A DNA stretch of 64,000 nucleotides from Ignisphaera cupida (lineage in GTDB: Archaea > Thermoproteota > Thermoprotei_A > Sulfolobales > Ignisphaeraceae): the NCBI RefSeq assembly GCF_030186535.1, contig NZ_JASNVW010000003.1:186001-250000 (forward strand), given 5' to 3'. The translations under genes and the position numbers were made by a program. Positions 8,584 through 17,386 of this stretch are shown here, in pieces (the stretch's first letter is position 1; every line of letters begins with the position of its first letter). A model generated the notes under the pieces. It was not told the DNA's origin, did not search any database, and saw only the letters and a list, made by a program, of their open reading frames with translations.

Positions 8584-9510
8584 CTAAACAGCTTTATAGC
8601 CTATGTAGAGTAGCGAGGTTGCAAACGTCATGCTGCCACATAAAGCAATTGCTACTGGTGTTACAGTTGCCAAAGCCGCTAAACTTGTCACTAAAGATGC
8701 TGCTAGCATCATTAGCGTCATTTTCTTTAGCACTATTCTTGGGTGAGCAGAGCCAAAAACTTTTGTAGCTATTTTGCTTGCCAAGCTCTTTTTGTACTTC
8801 AAGTAATATGGCTGTCTATAGAAAATTGCTAAACCCTCGTCAGTAATTCTGTAGGAGATTGTCGTTGTTTTTATGTTTATTTTCAGAGGCCTCAATATTT
8901 TTGCTAATGCTGCAAGCAGTTTTGATGTTTTCTCAACTCTCTTAAAAACTCTCACACCACCTCTTCTCTCACTGAACATCTCCATGTATGTTCTAGCCCT
9001 ATCCACACCAAGCTTCATAGCATCGGCTATGTCCGCTAGAGTCAGTTCCCCATTTTTGCTTGTTGCAATAGCTATGATCGCATCAGCCAAGTGAGTATAT
9101 CTAGTCATTTCAGATGCTATGTCGAGAACCATCTCCCTTCTCTCTTCTCTCGAAACTCTATACCTGTACCCATCACCAACAATGCTCTGAAGCTTTCTAT
9201 AAAACTCCAGACCAGAGTCAGAAAGCTTGTATAGATCCACACCACCATCAGACTCTCTAGCAACAAGACCCTTTGCAACAAGCTTTCTAATAGCATCAAC
9301 AACAGATTTTTGTCTTTCACTAAGCAAGGAAGCAATGTCTCTAGTACTCAAAGAGTTTCTTGAGCCAAGACACAAAACTATTCTAAGCTGCAAATACCCC
9401 CTAGCAAAATCGATTACAGAATCAAGCTCTCTCAGCATCTGCAACCTAGAATTGAAAAAAGAAAGGTCTCTACCAACCTTTAATGCTGTTTCACCATCAA
9501 AGCCGCTCAT
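8584..9510 (-). CDS. Membrane-anchored winged-helix regulator (ArnR-like)
   Basis: 308 residues. A winged-helix domain at about residues 40-110 (LSTRDIASLLSERQKSVVDA) is followed by a second HTH-like region (about 140-185, LTLADIADAMKLGVDRARTY). The C-terminus carries two hydrophobic helices (about residues 263-283 and 286-304). This layout, cytoplasmic wHTH plus C-terminal membrane pair, is that of the Sulfolobus ArnR/ArnR1 activators of the archaellin promoter. It lies next to the archaellum operon here, facing away from it. The role in archaellum control is inferred from architecture and position; sequence identity to ArnR was not tested. It overlaps the gene at 9507 by 4 nt. Confidence 0.6.
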   Translation of the reverse strand: MSGFDGETALKVGRDLSFFNSRLQMLRELDSVIDFARGYLQLRIVLCLGSRNSLSTRDIASLLSERQKSVVDAIRKLVAKGLVARESDGGVDLYKLSDSGLEFYRKLQSIVGDGYRYRVSREERREMVLDIASEMTRYTHLADAIIAIATSKNGELTLADIADAMKLGVDRARTYMEMFSERRGGVRVFKRVEKTSKLLAALAKILRPLKINIKTTTISYRITDEGLAIFYRQPYYLKYKKSLASKIATKVFGSAHPRIVLKKMTLMMLAASLVTSLAALATVTPVAIALCGSMTFATSLLYIGYKAV

Positions 9511-9764
9511 CTTCTCCCACCAACCTTCTCAAACTCAATAAAAACATCTATGAAGCTAGGAGAGGATATACTAATATTCGATAGTTTATAGCCTGTGAAA
9601 ACCCTCTTCAAAACACTGACAACACTATCAAGATCATTCATAGAGAGAACACCCATAAAAGTAACCCTGACAAGAATACTAGTATCGCTACACTCAAAAT
9701 CAACATCAGCGACATTTCCACTACTCCTCAAATTATTGAGCAAAGTCTTTTCAGCACTACACAC
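9507..9764 (-). CDS. Small hypothetical protein co-transcribed with the regulator
   Basis: 85 residues of alternating strands (TSILVRVTFMGV, FIDVFIEFEKV) and one helix (LDSVVSVLKRVF). Its last codons overlap the regulator start by 4 nt, so the two are almost certainly translated together. It may be a regulator partner. No family recognised. Confidence 0.55.
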   Translation of the reverse strand: MCSAEKTLLNNLRSSGNVADVDFECSDTSILVRVTFMGVLSMNDLDSVVSVLKRVFTGYKLSNISISSPSFIDVFIEFEKVGGRR

Positions 9765-10069
9765 TTTTCATCCCCAACAAAAAGCAGTGGCAGTAGCAAA
9801 CAGAGAGAAATTAGGCTATAAACAATCAAAAGAGGAGTGGGGTCAAGGAAATGATTCGTAGAAACCCGCAGTAGTAGCAGTAGAGAAGAACATGCGCAAT
9901 TTCACATATCTTGTTTCAACATTAGAATTTTATAAGCAGAAAGGCTAAACAAGCTGGAGAAACAACATTCAATTAAATACCAAGATTAGAGTTCAAGACA
10001 GCTAGTCGCCTCAAACCAGTATTCTGAATACACGCAAATAGAAAAGTGAAAACCGAAGGTGAAACCCAG
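9765..10069. promoter_or_regulatory. Intergenic region with archaellum operon promoter
   Basis: This 305-nt gap separates the regulator genes from arlB and must hold both promoters. The strongest TATA-like site on the plus strand is aattttataag (9926-9936), about 135 nt before the arlB start, implying a leader of roughly 110 nt. A weaker attaaata (about 9973-9980) is a nearer alternative. No other conserved structure was recognised. Sites for the ArnR-like regulator would be expected here. Confidence 0.4.
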
Positions 10070-10729
10070 GTGAAAACAAGACTCTTAAAGGGAATAGTTG
10101 GTATAGAAGCAGCAATAGTGCTAATAGCATTCGTTGTAGTAGCAGCAGCACTAGCATTTGTAGCACTAAACATGGGCTTCTACACTACACAGAGAAGCAA
10201 AGAGGTTATGGCAGCTGGGCTAGCGCAAGCAAGCAGCTCTCTAGAACTAGATGGATCTGTGCTAGCACAGGTAGATACAACTAGTAAGAAAGTTGAGTGC
10301 ATTGTCATACCAATTAGATTGTCGGCAGGTCAAAAAGAAGTTGATTTAACACCAAACAAAACAACCATAGCTCTGTGGATAATAGGAAAAGCTGCATTTA
10401 CAAACATTTATAGCAGCTCTAAGCAAGCAGTACCAGATCCTCAAGCTTCATATAGCGTATCTGATCTATGTGGGGAAGCTGAAGGAGTGCCGAATGGTGT
10501 TGCTATTATTTGGGGTCCTGGCTCCAATGGTGATACTGTGCTGGGTCCTGGAGAAAAAGCATTAGTTGTGATAAGCTTCACTGCCTTGCCGTTGTCGCCA
10601 GGAAGCTCTTTGGATGTTAGCTCATATGATGTGATAAAGGTTGAGATTAAGCCTCCTCTTGGTGCTGCCTTAACTGTTGAGAGAACTGTGCCAGCTTCAC
10701 TAACAGCTGAGATAATGGACTTTGGCTAG
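10070..10729 (+). CDS. arlB: Archaellin (archaellum filament subunit)
   Basis: 219 residues using GTG at 10070. The start is chosen because aaggtga lies about 8 nt upstream and gives the usual short class III signal peptide, MKTRLLKG, cleaved before IVGIEAAIVL. A GTG at 10046 would add 8 residues but lacks a ribosome site. The hydrophobic assembly helix runs to about residue 34 and is followed by QRSKEV and a beta-rich outer domain. It is the only archaellin gene in the window and the first gene of the operon. Pre-archaellin peptidase is not in the window. Confidence 0.9.
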   Translation: MKTRLLKGIVGIEAAIVLIAFVVVAAALAFVALNMGFYTTQRSKEVMAAGLAQASSSLELDGSVLAQVDTTSKKVECIVIPIRLSAGQKEVDLTPNKTTIALWIIGKAAFTNIYSSSKQAVPDPQASYSVSDLCGEAEGVPNGVAIIWGPGSNGDTVLGPGEKALVVISFTALPLSPGSSLDVSSYDVIKVEIKPPLGAALTVERTVPASLTAEIMDFG

Positions 10730-10748
10730 AGCTGTGGAGGTTTTTGAA

Positions 10749-11006
10749 ATGAGTATGAGTATTAAAAACAAGTTTATTTTTTTGTCTGGTTCTCAACCCT
10801 CTTCTCTTTCAAACTTCTCTATTGCTTTAATTGTTTTTGAGGCATTGGGATTCATTATTATTGGTTTTGTGGTGCTATATCTCTCCTCTTTTCAAAGTGA
10901 TCTGGTTTTCTATATTCTTGTTGGTGCTGCTATTGTTTCTCTTGCGATAGGTTTTCACATTTTGTTTGGCTTAGTAATATATTTAAGCAGGTCTAGACAT
11001 AGATAA
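10749..11006 (+). CDS. Small two-helix membrane protein in the archaellum operon
   Basis: 86 residues from ATG at 10749, supported by GGAGG at 10736-10740 with 8-nt spacing; a TTG at 10722 would overlap arlB and has no such site. Two membrane helices (about residues 24-47 and 55-78) and a basic end, SRSRHR. It sits between arlB and the coiled-coil gene where crenarchaea usually have arlX, a single protein with a membrane helix and coiled coil. It may be the membrane half of a split ArlX-like unit; this is inference. Confidence 0.6.
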   Translation: MSMSIKNKFIFLSGSQPSSLSNFSIALIVFEALGFIIIGFVVLYLSSFQSDLVFYILVGAAIVSLAIGFHILFGLVIYLSRSRHR

Positions 11007-11026
11007 TTTTGTGGTGGGGGTTTGCT

Positions 11027-11878
11027 GTGGCTGGCTCTGAATGGCCTTGCAATTGTGTTTTCTGCAGATTGTTTGTTCATCCAATTGCTAGAAGATTTGT
11101 TGCTGCTTCTCATGCTTCTGAAGAGCAATTTGTGGAGGAGATTAAGCCTGTTGAGGTTTCTGCTGTTCAGCAACCTGTGATAGATGTTAATGGTGTTAAA
11201 GAGGCTGTTGCTGAACATGTTTCTATTCTTGTTGATTCCAAGCTCAAGGAATTTGCTTCTAGAGTTGATTCTGTTGAGGAGGAGATTAGGAAGATTAGAG
11301 AGGATTTTTCTAAAAGTGTTGATGAGATAAAAAGTGCTTTGGTTGATATTAGAGCTGCTGTTGCTGAGGCTACAAACCCATTCAATGTTCTTAGGGAGTA
11401 TTCAAAAACAAGGAAGGAGGCTCCTAAAGCCAATCGCATTATAGAAAGCTTTGAGCAAGCCCTTAGAAACATAGCTACACAGGCCACAGCATCTGAGGCT
11501 TCTGAAGCTGGGCGGGAGCCTGGGTCTCAGATTGATTTTAAGAAGGTTTCTAGAGAGGTTGTGTATAGGGGGTATAGAAAGCTTGGGTTGTCTGGTCTTA
11601 TAAAACTTGTGAAGTGGGTTGATGACATGCTTAACAGGGTTCCTAAGGAGGTTATAGAGGAGATTGCAAAGTTTATGAAAGCTGTTAATGTTGTTGATGA
11701 TGAGGAGGAGAAGATTGTTTTAAGTGTTGTAGACTTTGTTTATAGGGCTAGGAAAATTGGTTTGAAGATTAATGAGCAGATAATACACATATACAATCTT
11801 GCAAAGGTTTTTGGAGTTGATGATAAGGAGGCTAGTGAAGAGATTTTGAAGCTTGCTACAAGCAATGGTGTTGAGTAA
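11027..11878 (+). CDS. Coiled-coil protein with ArlC/D/E-like C-terminal region
   Basis: About 283 residues from GTG at 11027, preceded by ggtggggg; TTG at 11009 is an alternative. A long charged coiled coil spans about residues 45-110 (VDSVEEEIRKIREDFSKS). The C-terminal region (GLIKLVKWVDDMLNRVPKEV and on) has the pattern of the ArlD/E domain, in which a helix precedes 'leader-valine-glycine' repeats in euryarchaeal proteins. Crenarchaea normally lack ArlC/D/E and use ArlX. The placement suggests a motor-ring or cytoplasmic-ring component. Family assignment is tentative. The arlG gene starts immediately at its stop. Confidence 0.55.
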   Translation: MAGSEWPCNCVFCRLFVHPIARRFVAASHASEEQFVEEIKPVEVSAVQQPVIDVNGVKEAVAEHVSILVDSKLKEFASRVDSVEEEIRKIREDFSKSVDEIKSALVDIRAAVAEATNPFNVLREYSKTRKEAPKANRIIESFEQALRNIATQATASEASEAGREPGSQIDFKKVSREVVYRGYRKLGLSGLIKLVKWVDDMLNRVPKEVIEEIAKFMKAVNVVDDEEEKIVLSVVDFVYRARKIGLKINEQIIHIYNLAKVFGVDDKEASEEILKLATSNGVE

Positions 11879-12361
11879 ATGGTTTCTGAAAGCATAAACA
11901 CGGCCATTATAGTTATTGCTGGTATTATTCTAGCTTCAATGGTTTCAGCAATGCTACTATCTCAAATAAGTGTAATAGACTCTTCTATGAGGCTAATCAT
12001 AAAAAGTGCTCAAAACAAGATAAGTACGCAAATATCAATAGTTCTAGTCTCCATGAACACATCAACAACAAAATACTTTGTTATATACGCTAAGAACACT
12101 GGATCTAGAGCAATATCACAGCAGGAGCTTGTACAATCAGATGTTTATCTCCAGGACAGTGCAAAAACAATTTTGCTTTTGTATAGTAGTAGTGGTGGGT
12201 TGGGGAAGTGGAACTACACGGAAAGTGTGCAGAATGGTATTTGGGATGTTGGTGAAACAATAACTATAAAAGCATTCAATGCAACCTCTTTGTCAATTCC
12301 AACAAGAATAGTTTTTGTATTACCAAATGGTGTTTCTGCTGAGTATCAATACACTGGGTGA
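11879..12361 (+). CDS. arlG: Archaellum stator protein ArlG
   Basis: 160 residues starting at ATG directly after the previous TAA. An N-terminal membrane helix (about residues 8-28, TAIIVIAGIILASMVSAM) is followed by a beta-sandwich-like domain with repeated strands. Length, N-terminal anchor and position before arlF match ArlG, which forms the filament-binding stator in the pseudoperiplasm together with ArlF. Confidence 0.8.
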   Translation: MVSESINTAIIVIAGIILASMVSAMLLSQISVIDSSMRLIIKSAQNKISTQISIVLVSMNTSTTKYFVIYAKNTGSRAISQQELVQSDVYLQDSAKTILLLYSSSGGLGKWNYTESVQNGIWDVGETITIKAFNATSLSIPTRIVFVLPNGVSAEYQYTG

Positions 12362-12365
12362 GGCC

Positions 12366-12884
12366 ATGGGGAGAGGGGTCTCATCACCAGTATCAGCAGC
12401 AATAATTAGTTTTGCAATAATTGCTCTAGCTATTTACACAACACTGCTCACCACTAATTCAATGGTTCAGGTTTATAGACTGCTCAAAAATCCATACAAT
12501 GTGGAGTGCAGCTATTTGAGAATAGCCAGTGCTGTTCTATACCCAAACTCGACAATGGAAATTGTAATTGATAATGATGGTCCAAATACAATAAATGATA
12601 TTAGTAGCCTTGGGATGGTTGTAGTGATATATGCTAATGAAAGTCAGTATACATACACGTTAAAGAATTGCAATACTCTTTCCCATGGGTGTTGGTTTGC
12701 TGAAAAAATTGTTGTTGGCTCTGCAACACTTGGTTATGGTGTTGGCAAGCCATTTAGACCTGGTGAAAAACTTTATGCAAAAGCATTACTGGGTTTAAAC
12801 ACATCCTCTATTAGCTATGGCTATGTAGCTATTTTCTCAAGTTGTTCAAAAGCTGAGAGAGTAATAGTTTCTTCAAATGGGTGA
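12366..12884 (+). CDS. arlF: Archaellum stator protein ArlF
   Basis: 172 residues from ATG at 12366, with gggtgagg just upstream. One N-terminal membrane helix (about residues 10-30, AAIISFAIIALAIYTT) is followed by a beta-rich outer domain. ArlF binds the S-layer and anchors the archaellum. Its stop overlaps the arlH start, indicating coupled translation. The S-layer-like proteins downstream are possible partners. Confidence 0.8.
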   Translation: MGRGVSSPVSAAIISFAIIALAIYTTLLTTNSMVQVYRLLKNPYNVECSYLRIASAVLYPNSTMEIVIDNDGPNTINDISSLGMVVVIYANESQYTYTLKNCNTLSHGCWFAEKIVVGSATLGYGVGKPFRPGEKLYAKALLGLNTSSISYGYVAIFSSCSKAERVIVSSNG

Positions 12885-13600
12885 TGAAAGTGACTAGAAG
12901 AGTTGTTGTGACTACAGGTAATGAGGAGCTTGATAATAGGCTTGGGGGTGGAATACCGATACCATCTCTTCTTCTTATTGAGGGTGATCATGGAACTGGG
13001 AAATCTGTTGTTATTCAGCAGATTGTCTATGGAGCTTTGAAAAATGGTTTCAGGGTTTACTATGTAACAACTGAGTCAACTGTTAGGGAGTTTCTTTTGC
13101 AGGCTAAGAGAGTAAGTTTTGATATGACTAGTTACTTTCTCAAGAACATTCTCAAGATTTTTCCTGTTCATGTTGAGGGGGCTAGGTGGGCTAAAAACAT
13201 TGCAAAGCTTCTTCTTCAAGTTGTTGGAGAGTTCATGGTTAAAACAATGAGTGATTGGAATGTTTTTGTTGTTGACTCATTCTCAGTATTAGCTGTTTAT
13301 GCAGGCACTAGCACAGTTTTAGACTTTTTAACAGTGGCAAAAAATGTTGTTTCTCAAGACAGGGTTGTTATTCTATCTGTTCACCCAGGGGCTCTCAGCG
13401 AAGATATTATGATTAGAGCTAGAAGCATATGCGATGGCTATGTAAAACTCAGAGCCATGGAGATTGGGGGAATGCTCATAAAAGCCATGGAGATTATTAA
13501 GCTTAGAGGTGCTCTAGGACCTGTAGACACAATAATAGCTTTTGATGTTGATCCAGCTTTTGGTATAAAGATTCTTCCACTATCACTTGCAAAGGCCTAG
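12881..13600 (+). CDS. arlH: Archaellum regulatory ATPase ArlH
   Basis: 239 residues, KaiC/RecA-fold ATPase. The Walker A motif GDHGTGKS is at residues 35-42 and a Walker B strand, VFVVDS, at about 128-133. ArlH binds ATP and the motor ATPase ArlI, acting as an assembly switch. Start is GTG 12881 or ATG 12884, overlapping the arlF stop by 4 nt. Confidence 0.93.
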   Translation: MMKVTRRVVVTTGNEELDNRLGGGIPIPSLLLIEGDHGTGKSVVIQQIVYGALKNGFRVYYVTTESTVREFLLQAKRVSFDMTSYFLKNILKIFPVHVEGARWAKNIAKLLLQVVGEFMVKTMSDWNVFVVDSFSVLAVYAGTSTVLDFLTVAKNVVSQDRVVILSVHPGALSEDIMIRARSICDGYVKLRAMEIGGMLIKAMEIIKLRGALGPVDTIIAFDVDPAFGIKILPLSLAKA

Positions 13601-13604
13601 AGCC

Positions 13605-15281
13605 ATGGAAGCTCAAACAGTTTTGGACCCCAAAATAGCTAAGCATGGCAAGGAGCATCCATATCTGTTGAGATATATAAACTCCGTGGCTAAGGAGATT
13701 GGGGTGCCAATACTCTATGAATCTTATGAGCTTAGCTACGACATGAAAAAACTCAGAAATGTGAACATTGTTTACTACATAGGCGATGGAATATACATAC
13801 ACATTTACATGCCCCCAAAAGGCACTGTAAGTGGATACAGAAAATATGTTGCTGTTGAGCCTCCAAAGCCCCATCCAAAACTGTTTAGAGTTATTGAGCT
13901 TAGACTTGCTGAGGCGATAACTGAGCACGATGTTTCTGAGGATCCAAATGAGAAAAAGGCTATTCTTCTTAAAAAACTTGAGAAAATTGTGAAAATAGTT
14001 GATTACCAAGTTGATTATGAGAAACTGAAAGAGGATGCAAAGTCAATACCTGTCTACAGAGGGGATTTTGAGTATCTCAAATACTATGTGATTAGAGATA
14101 AAATTGGTTTGGGTATTCTAGAGCCTTTCATCAAGGATCAGTGGCTTGAGGACATAACGTGTAGAGGTCTTGGCTATGTGTATGTTTTTCACAAGATATT
14201 TGGCCCTCTAGAAACAAACATAGAGTTTAGAACTGAAGAAGAGCTCGACATGTTTATAATAAAGCTTGCTGAGAGAATAGGAAAGCCAATATCTCATGCA
14301 AAGCCAATTGTTGATGCAACGCTTCCAGATGGGTCTAGAATAAACATTGTCTATGGGCATGATGTTAGTTTACACGGCTCAAACTTTACAATTAGAAAAT
14401 TCAGCAAAGTGCCAATTAGCATTACACAGCTAATAGCGTGGAACACAATGGATACTAGAATAGCTGCATATCTTTGGATACTTCTAAACAGCAACATGAG
14501 TGGCTTCATATGTGGTGAAACAGCAAGTGGAAAGACAACAACATTAAATGCAATTGCTGCTTTTATTCCACCAACATACAAAGTTGTTTCTATAGAGGAT
14601 ACTGCAGAGGTTCAGTTACCACACTTGAACTGGGTTAGGGAGCTAACAAGAGATACAGGGGTTAAGGAATCCTCTATAACAATGTTCGATCTTCTCAGAG
14701 CTGCTCTTAGGCAAAGACCAAACTATATAATAGTTGGGGAGATAAGAGGTGTTGAAGCATCTATAGCATTTCAAGCTATGCAAACCGGGCATCCAGTGCT
14801 CTCAACATTCCATGCCGCAAGTGTTGAAAGAGTTGTTCAAAGACTTACGGGAGACCCTATAAACATTCCAAAGAGTTTTATGGATAATCTAAACTTTGTT
14901 CTAATTCAAAGTGCTGTTTGGAGAGGAGGTATAATGGCTAGAAGGGTTCTAAGTGTAAACGAGATTATAGGTTATGATCCAAAAGCAGATGCAATTGTTT
15001 ATGTACCGGTTTTTGTTTGGGATTCTGTTAAAGACACATTTGTTTTTAGGGGTAGGGGAGCAAGCTATCTTCTAGAAAACAAAATAGCTGCTATGAGAGG
15101 AATTTCAAGAGTTCAAATGAAGAGCATATACGATGAGCTAGAGCAAAGAGCGTATTTTCTAAGGCTTCTTGTTGACAAGAAAATTTTCAACTATTTTGAT
15201 GTGTGGAACGCTATAGTGAAAACATATGAGATTGGGCTCGACACAGCTATAAAAAGACTTGAGAGAGGTGTTCTATTATAG
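13605..15281 (+). CDS. arlI: Archaellum motor ATPase ArlI
   Basis: 558 residues from ATG at 13605, 4 nt after arlH; an in-frame TTG at 13587 lies inside arlH and is less likely. Type IV secretion-superfamily ATPase: Walker A GETASGKTT at about 304-312, Walker B YIIVGEIRG at about 374-382, and a following His box (GHPVLSTFHA). The N-terminal half is the regulatory and ArlJ-facing domain. It powers both filament assembly and rotation. Confidence 0.93.
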   Translation: MEAQTVLDPKIAKHGKEHPYLLRYINSVAKEIGVPILYESYELSYDMKKLRNVNIVYYIGDGIYIHIYMPPKGTVSGYRKYVAVEPPKPHPKLFRVIELRLAEAITEHDVSEDPNEKKAILLKKLEKIVKIVDYQVDYEKLKEDAKSIPVYRGDFEYLKYYVIRDKIGLGILEPFIKDQWLEDITCRGLGYVYVFHKIFGPLETNIEFRTEEELDMFIIKLAERIGKPISHAKPIVDATLPDGSRINIVYGHDVSLHGSNFTIRKFSKVPISITQLIAWNTMDTRIAAYLWILLNSNMSGFICGETASGKTTTLNAIAAFIPPTYKVVSIEDTAEVQLPHLNWVRELTRDTGVKESSITMFDLLRAALRQRPNYIIVGEIRGVEASIAFQAMQTGHPVLSTFHAASVERVVQRLTGDPINIPKSFMDNLNFVLIQSAVWRGGIMARRVLSVNEIIGYDPKADAIVYVPVFVWDSVKDTFVFRGRGASYLLENKIAAMRGISRVQMKSIYDELEQRAYFLRLLVDKKIFNYFDVWNAIVKTYEIGLDTAIKRLERGVLL

Positions 15282-15352
15282 CATGGGCTAGAAAAATCTT
15301 TAGGAGCCCCTATCTTTGGTTCTCCATAGCCATTGCATCAACAGCTGTTTTT

Positions 15353-16879
15353 ATGTCTACACCAACAAGATTTATTATTTTAATTTTTTCCCCCATACCA
15401 ATAATTATTGGCTACATTGTTGATTTTCTTAAGAGAAAAGGTATAACAGCTGTTGTTGATGAGAATCTTCTATATCTTGTAACACACATATATAGTGTTG
15501 CAACTGGTAAGCCTCCTCATGAAAGAATTTTTAGTCTTGGCAGCGTCTCTGGAAGAGGTTATGGAGAGTATAGTCAAGTGCTTAGCAAAATAGCTTCTCT
15601 AGGAAAGAAGTGGGGCTATGGATATGTTATAGCAACCAAGATCCAGTCCAAGGAGACAACAAATACAATTTTTAAGGATTTTTTAAATAGATTGGCTGAG
15701 GCTATAAATGTTGGAGAAGATTTAGAGACTTTTCTCAACTTAGAGCAGAGTACAATTCTTGTAACATACGAAGCTGATTATACCAGGGTTTTAGAAGCTA
15801 TAAAACTTTTGCTAGGAATATATACAGCCTCAATAAGTTCTGCAATGTTCATAGTTATAAACATTGTTTTACTCTCCTTCTTCATAGGCAATGTGATGAC
15901 AATTATTGTGTCATTCCTTGGAACCATAGCTGCATTAACTATATTGGTTTTTTTGATTAGAAAGTCCTTGCCAAGGCAAATACTTGTTCATGATCTTAGT
16001 ATAAACATACCTGAAATTATGGTGTATAAATTTTCTCTTGTAGCCTCTATAGCAATGAGTAGTATTGTAAGCTTTTCTATAATAGCAAAACTAGGTGAGC
16101 TTTCCTATACTCTAATAATATTTGGATTTTTCCTACTGGTACCTGGATTGATTGGCAGGAGAATAGAGAGTAATGTTAAAAGCATTGAAAGTTTCTTCAT
16201 AATATTTATTAGAAGTCTTGGCCTTACCTATAGTACTTTAAGAAACTATGCTCAGAGCATTAGAAGTATATTGGCGTCAGACCTGGGCTTGCTTACAAAA
16301 CATTTGAGGAGGCTATACTCAAGACTTAGAAATGGCATAGAAACCAAAGTAGCCTTTTTGTACTTTATCGGTGAAACAGGTAGTGAAACAGTTAGAAGAG
16401 GAATAGACATTTTCTATGATGCTATTGAAGCAGGTGGAGACCCTGCAAAAATTGGAGAGACACTCAGTATAACAATACAAAGAACCCTAAATTTAAGGAA
16501 ACAAAGAGAGCAAGTTGCAAGAGCTTTTCAAGGAGTTATATATGTGCTAAACACATTAATTGTAGCACTAGCAGAATTTGTCTTTACACTAACCCTAATG
16601 CTGCAAAATGTTTTTGTAACAGCTGGTGGAACAGGGGTTCATATCCTTCCATTTACATTCATTGAGCCAATAATTATACAGATACTTAAAGTAGGTCTTG
16701 TATTTATAATAACAATACTCAATGCCTTTGCACTTCAATTTGCTAGAGGAGGGTACATCGGTGCTGCATGGCTACATGCATCAATATTGCTCATTCTAAG
16801 TGGTTCAACAATGATAGTTGCATCAATTTTCTCACAAGCATTATACAAAATGCTACAAATTCCACAACTAGCACCATAG
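15353..16879 (+). CDS. arlJ: Archaellum platform membrane protein ArlJ (N-terminal start uncertain)
   Basis: 508 residues from the first ATG; many membrane helices (about residues 5-25, 160-205, 228-268, 400-490) separated by two cytoplasmic domains, as in ArlJ/TadC proteins. The frame stays open upstream to 15263 and reads like protein, including AWARKIFRSPYLWFSIA, which would supply a first membrane helix. No ATG, GTG or TTG is in that stretch; ATT at 15275 or ATA at 15278 would be needed, with gaggtg just before. The true start is probably there, overlapping arlI, or the frame has been disturbed. ArlJ anchors ArlI and the filament. Confidence 0.88.
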   Translation: MSTPTRFIILIFSPIPIIIGYIVDFLKRKGITAVVDENLLYLVTHIYSVATGKPPHERIFSLGSVSGRGYGEYSQVLSKIASLGKKWGYGYVIATKIQSKETTNTIFKDFLNRLAEAINVGEDLETFLNLEQSTILVTYEADYTRVLEAIKLLLGIYTASISSAMFIVINIVLLSFFIGNVMTIIVSFLGTIAALTILVFLIRKSLPRQILVHDLSINIPEIMVYKFSLVASIAMSSIVSFSIIAKLGELSYTLIIFGFFLLVPGLIGRRIESNVKSIESFFIIFIRSLGLTYSTLRNYAQSIRSILASDLGLLTKHLRRLYSRLRNGIETKVAFLYFIGETGSETVRRGIDIFYDAIEAGGDPAKIGETLSITIQRTLNLRKQREQVARAFQGVIYVLNTLIVALAEFVFTLTLMLQNVFVTAGGTGVHILPFTFIEPIIIQILKVGLVFIITILNAFALQFARGGYIGAAWLHASILLILSGSTMIVASIFSQALYKMLQIPQLAP

Positions 16880-16907
16880 AAAACAATGTCTATAGCTAAA
16901 AGCCTTT

Positions 16908-17174
16908 CTAGCCATTGTTTAAACATTTCAAAATCTCTTTATACATATCCCAATCAACTATTTTAATGAAATTAATTAGCAGATTTGCAAGTGCTTCTCC
17001 AAATTGTATCTCAATATCTTTTAAAACAATGCAAATATTTTTGCAGTAAACACTGCTTTTCCCTAGCAAATATCTTTGAAGAAACTTTCCATAGCCAGGA
17101 GCAATTCTGTTCAAGATATTAAAGAATCTTTCACAAGTAAACTCTATCATAAACTCACGCAAAATGCTTTGCAC
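16908..17174 (-). CDS. Small hypothetical protein
   Basis: 88 residues from GTG at 17174, or 80 from ATG at 17150. Helical and mildly hydrophobic, with two cysteines close together (YCKNIC). It converges on arlJ with 28 nt between. No homologue recognised; composition is similar to its neighbours, but the call is tentative. Confidence 0.4.
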   Translation of the reverse strand: MQSILREFMIEFTCERFFNILNRIAPGYGKFLQRYLLGKSSVYCKNICIVLKDIEIQFGEALANLLINFIKIVDWDMYKEILKCLNNG

Positions 17175-17386
17175 AGGAATATTCTATAAGTATTGCCAAA
17201 AAAAGTCAACTACCAATCTACAAAAAGGAGTTGACATCATCTTCATCGTAAGACAGGCCTAAAAACTATCGCAAAACCCAAATTCTTTCCTATCCATGTT
17301 TTGACCATGCAAAAAGTCACAAGGCATAGGCTTATTCAGAAACTTAGTCATCTATAGTGGTAAGAAGCCCATTTTAATCAAGGTAC

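Noticed and set aside
13503-14009. Minus-strand frame of 168 codons across arlH and arlI
   Set aside because: Shadow of well-supported archaellum genes; AT-rich composition with Leu/Phe runs and no homologous pattern.
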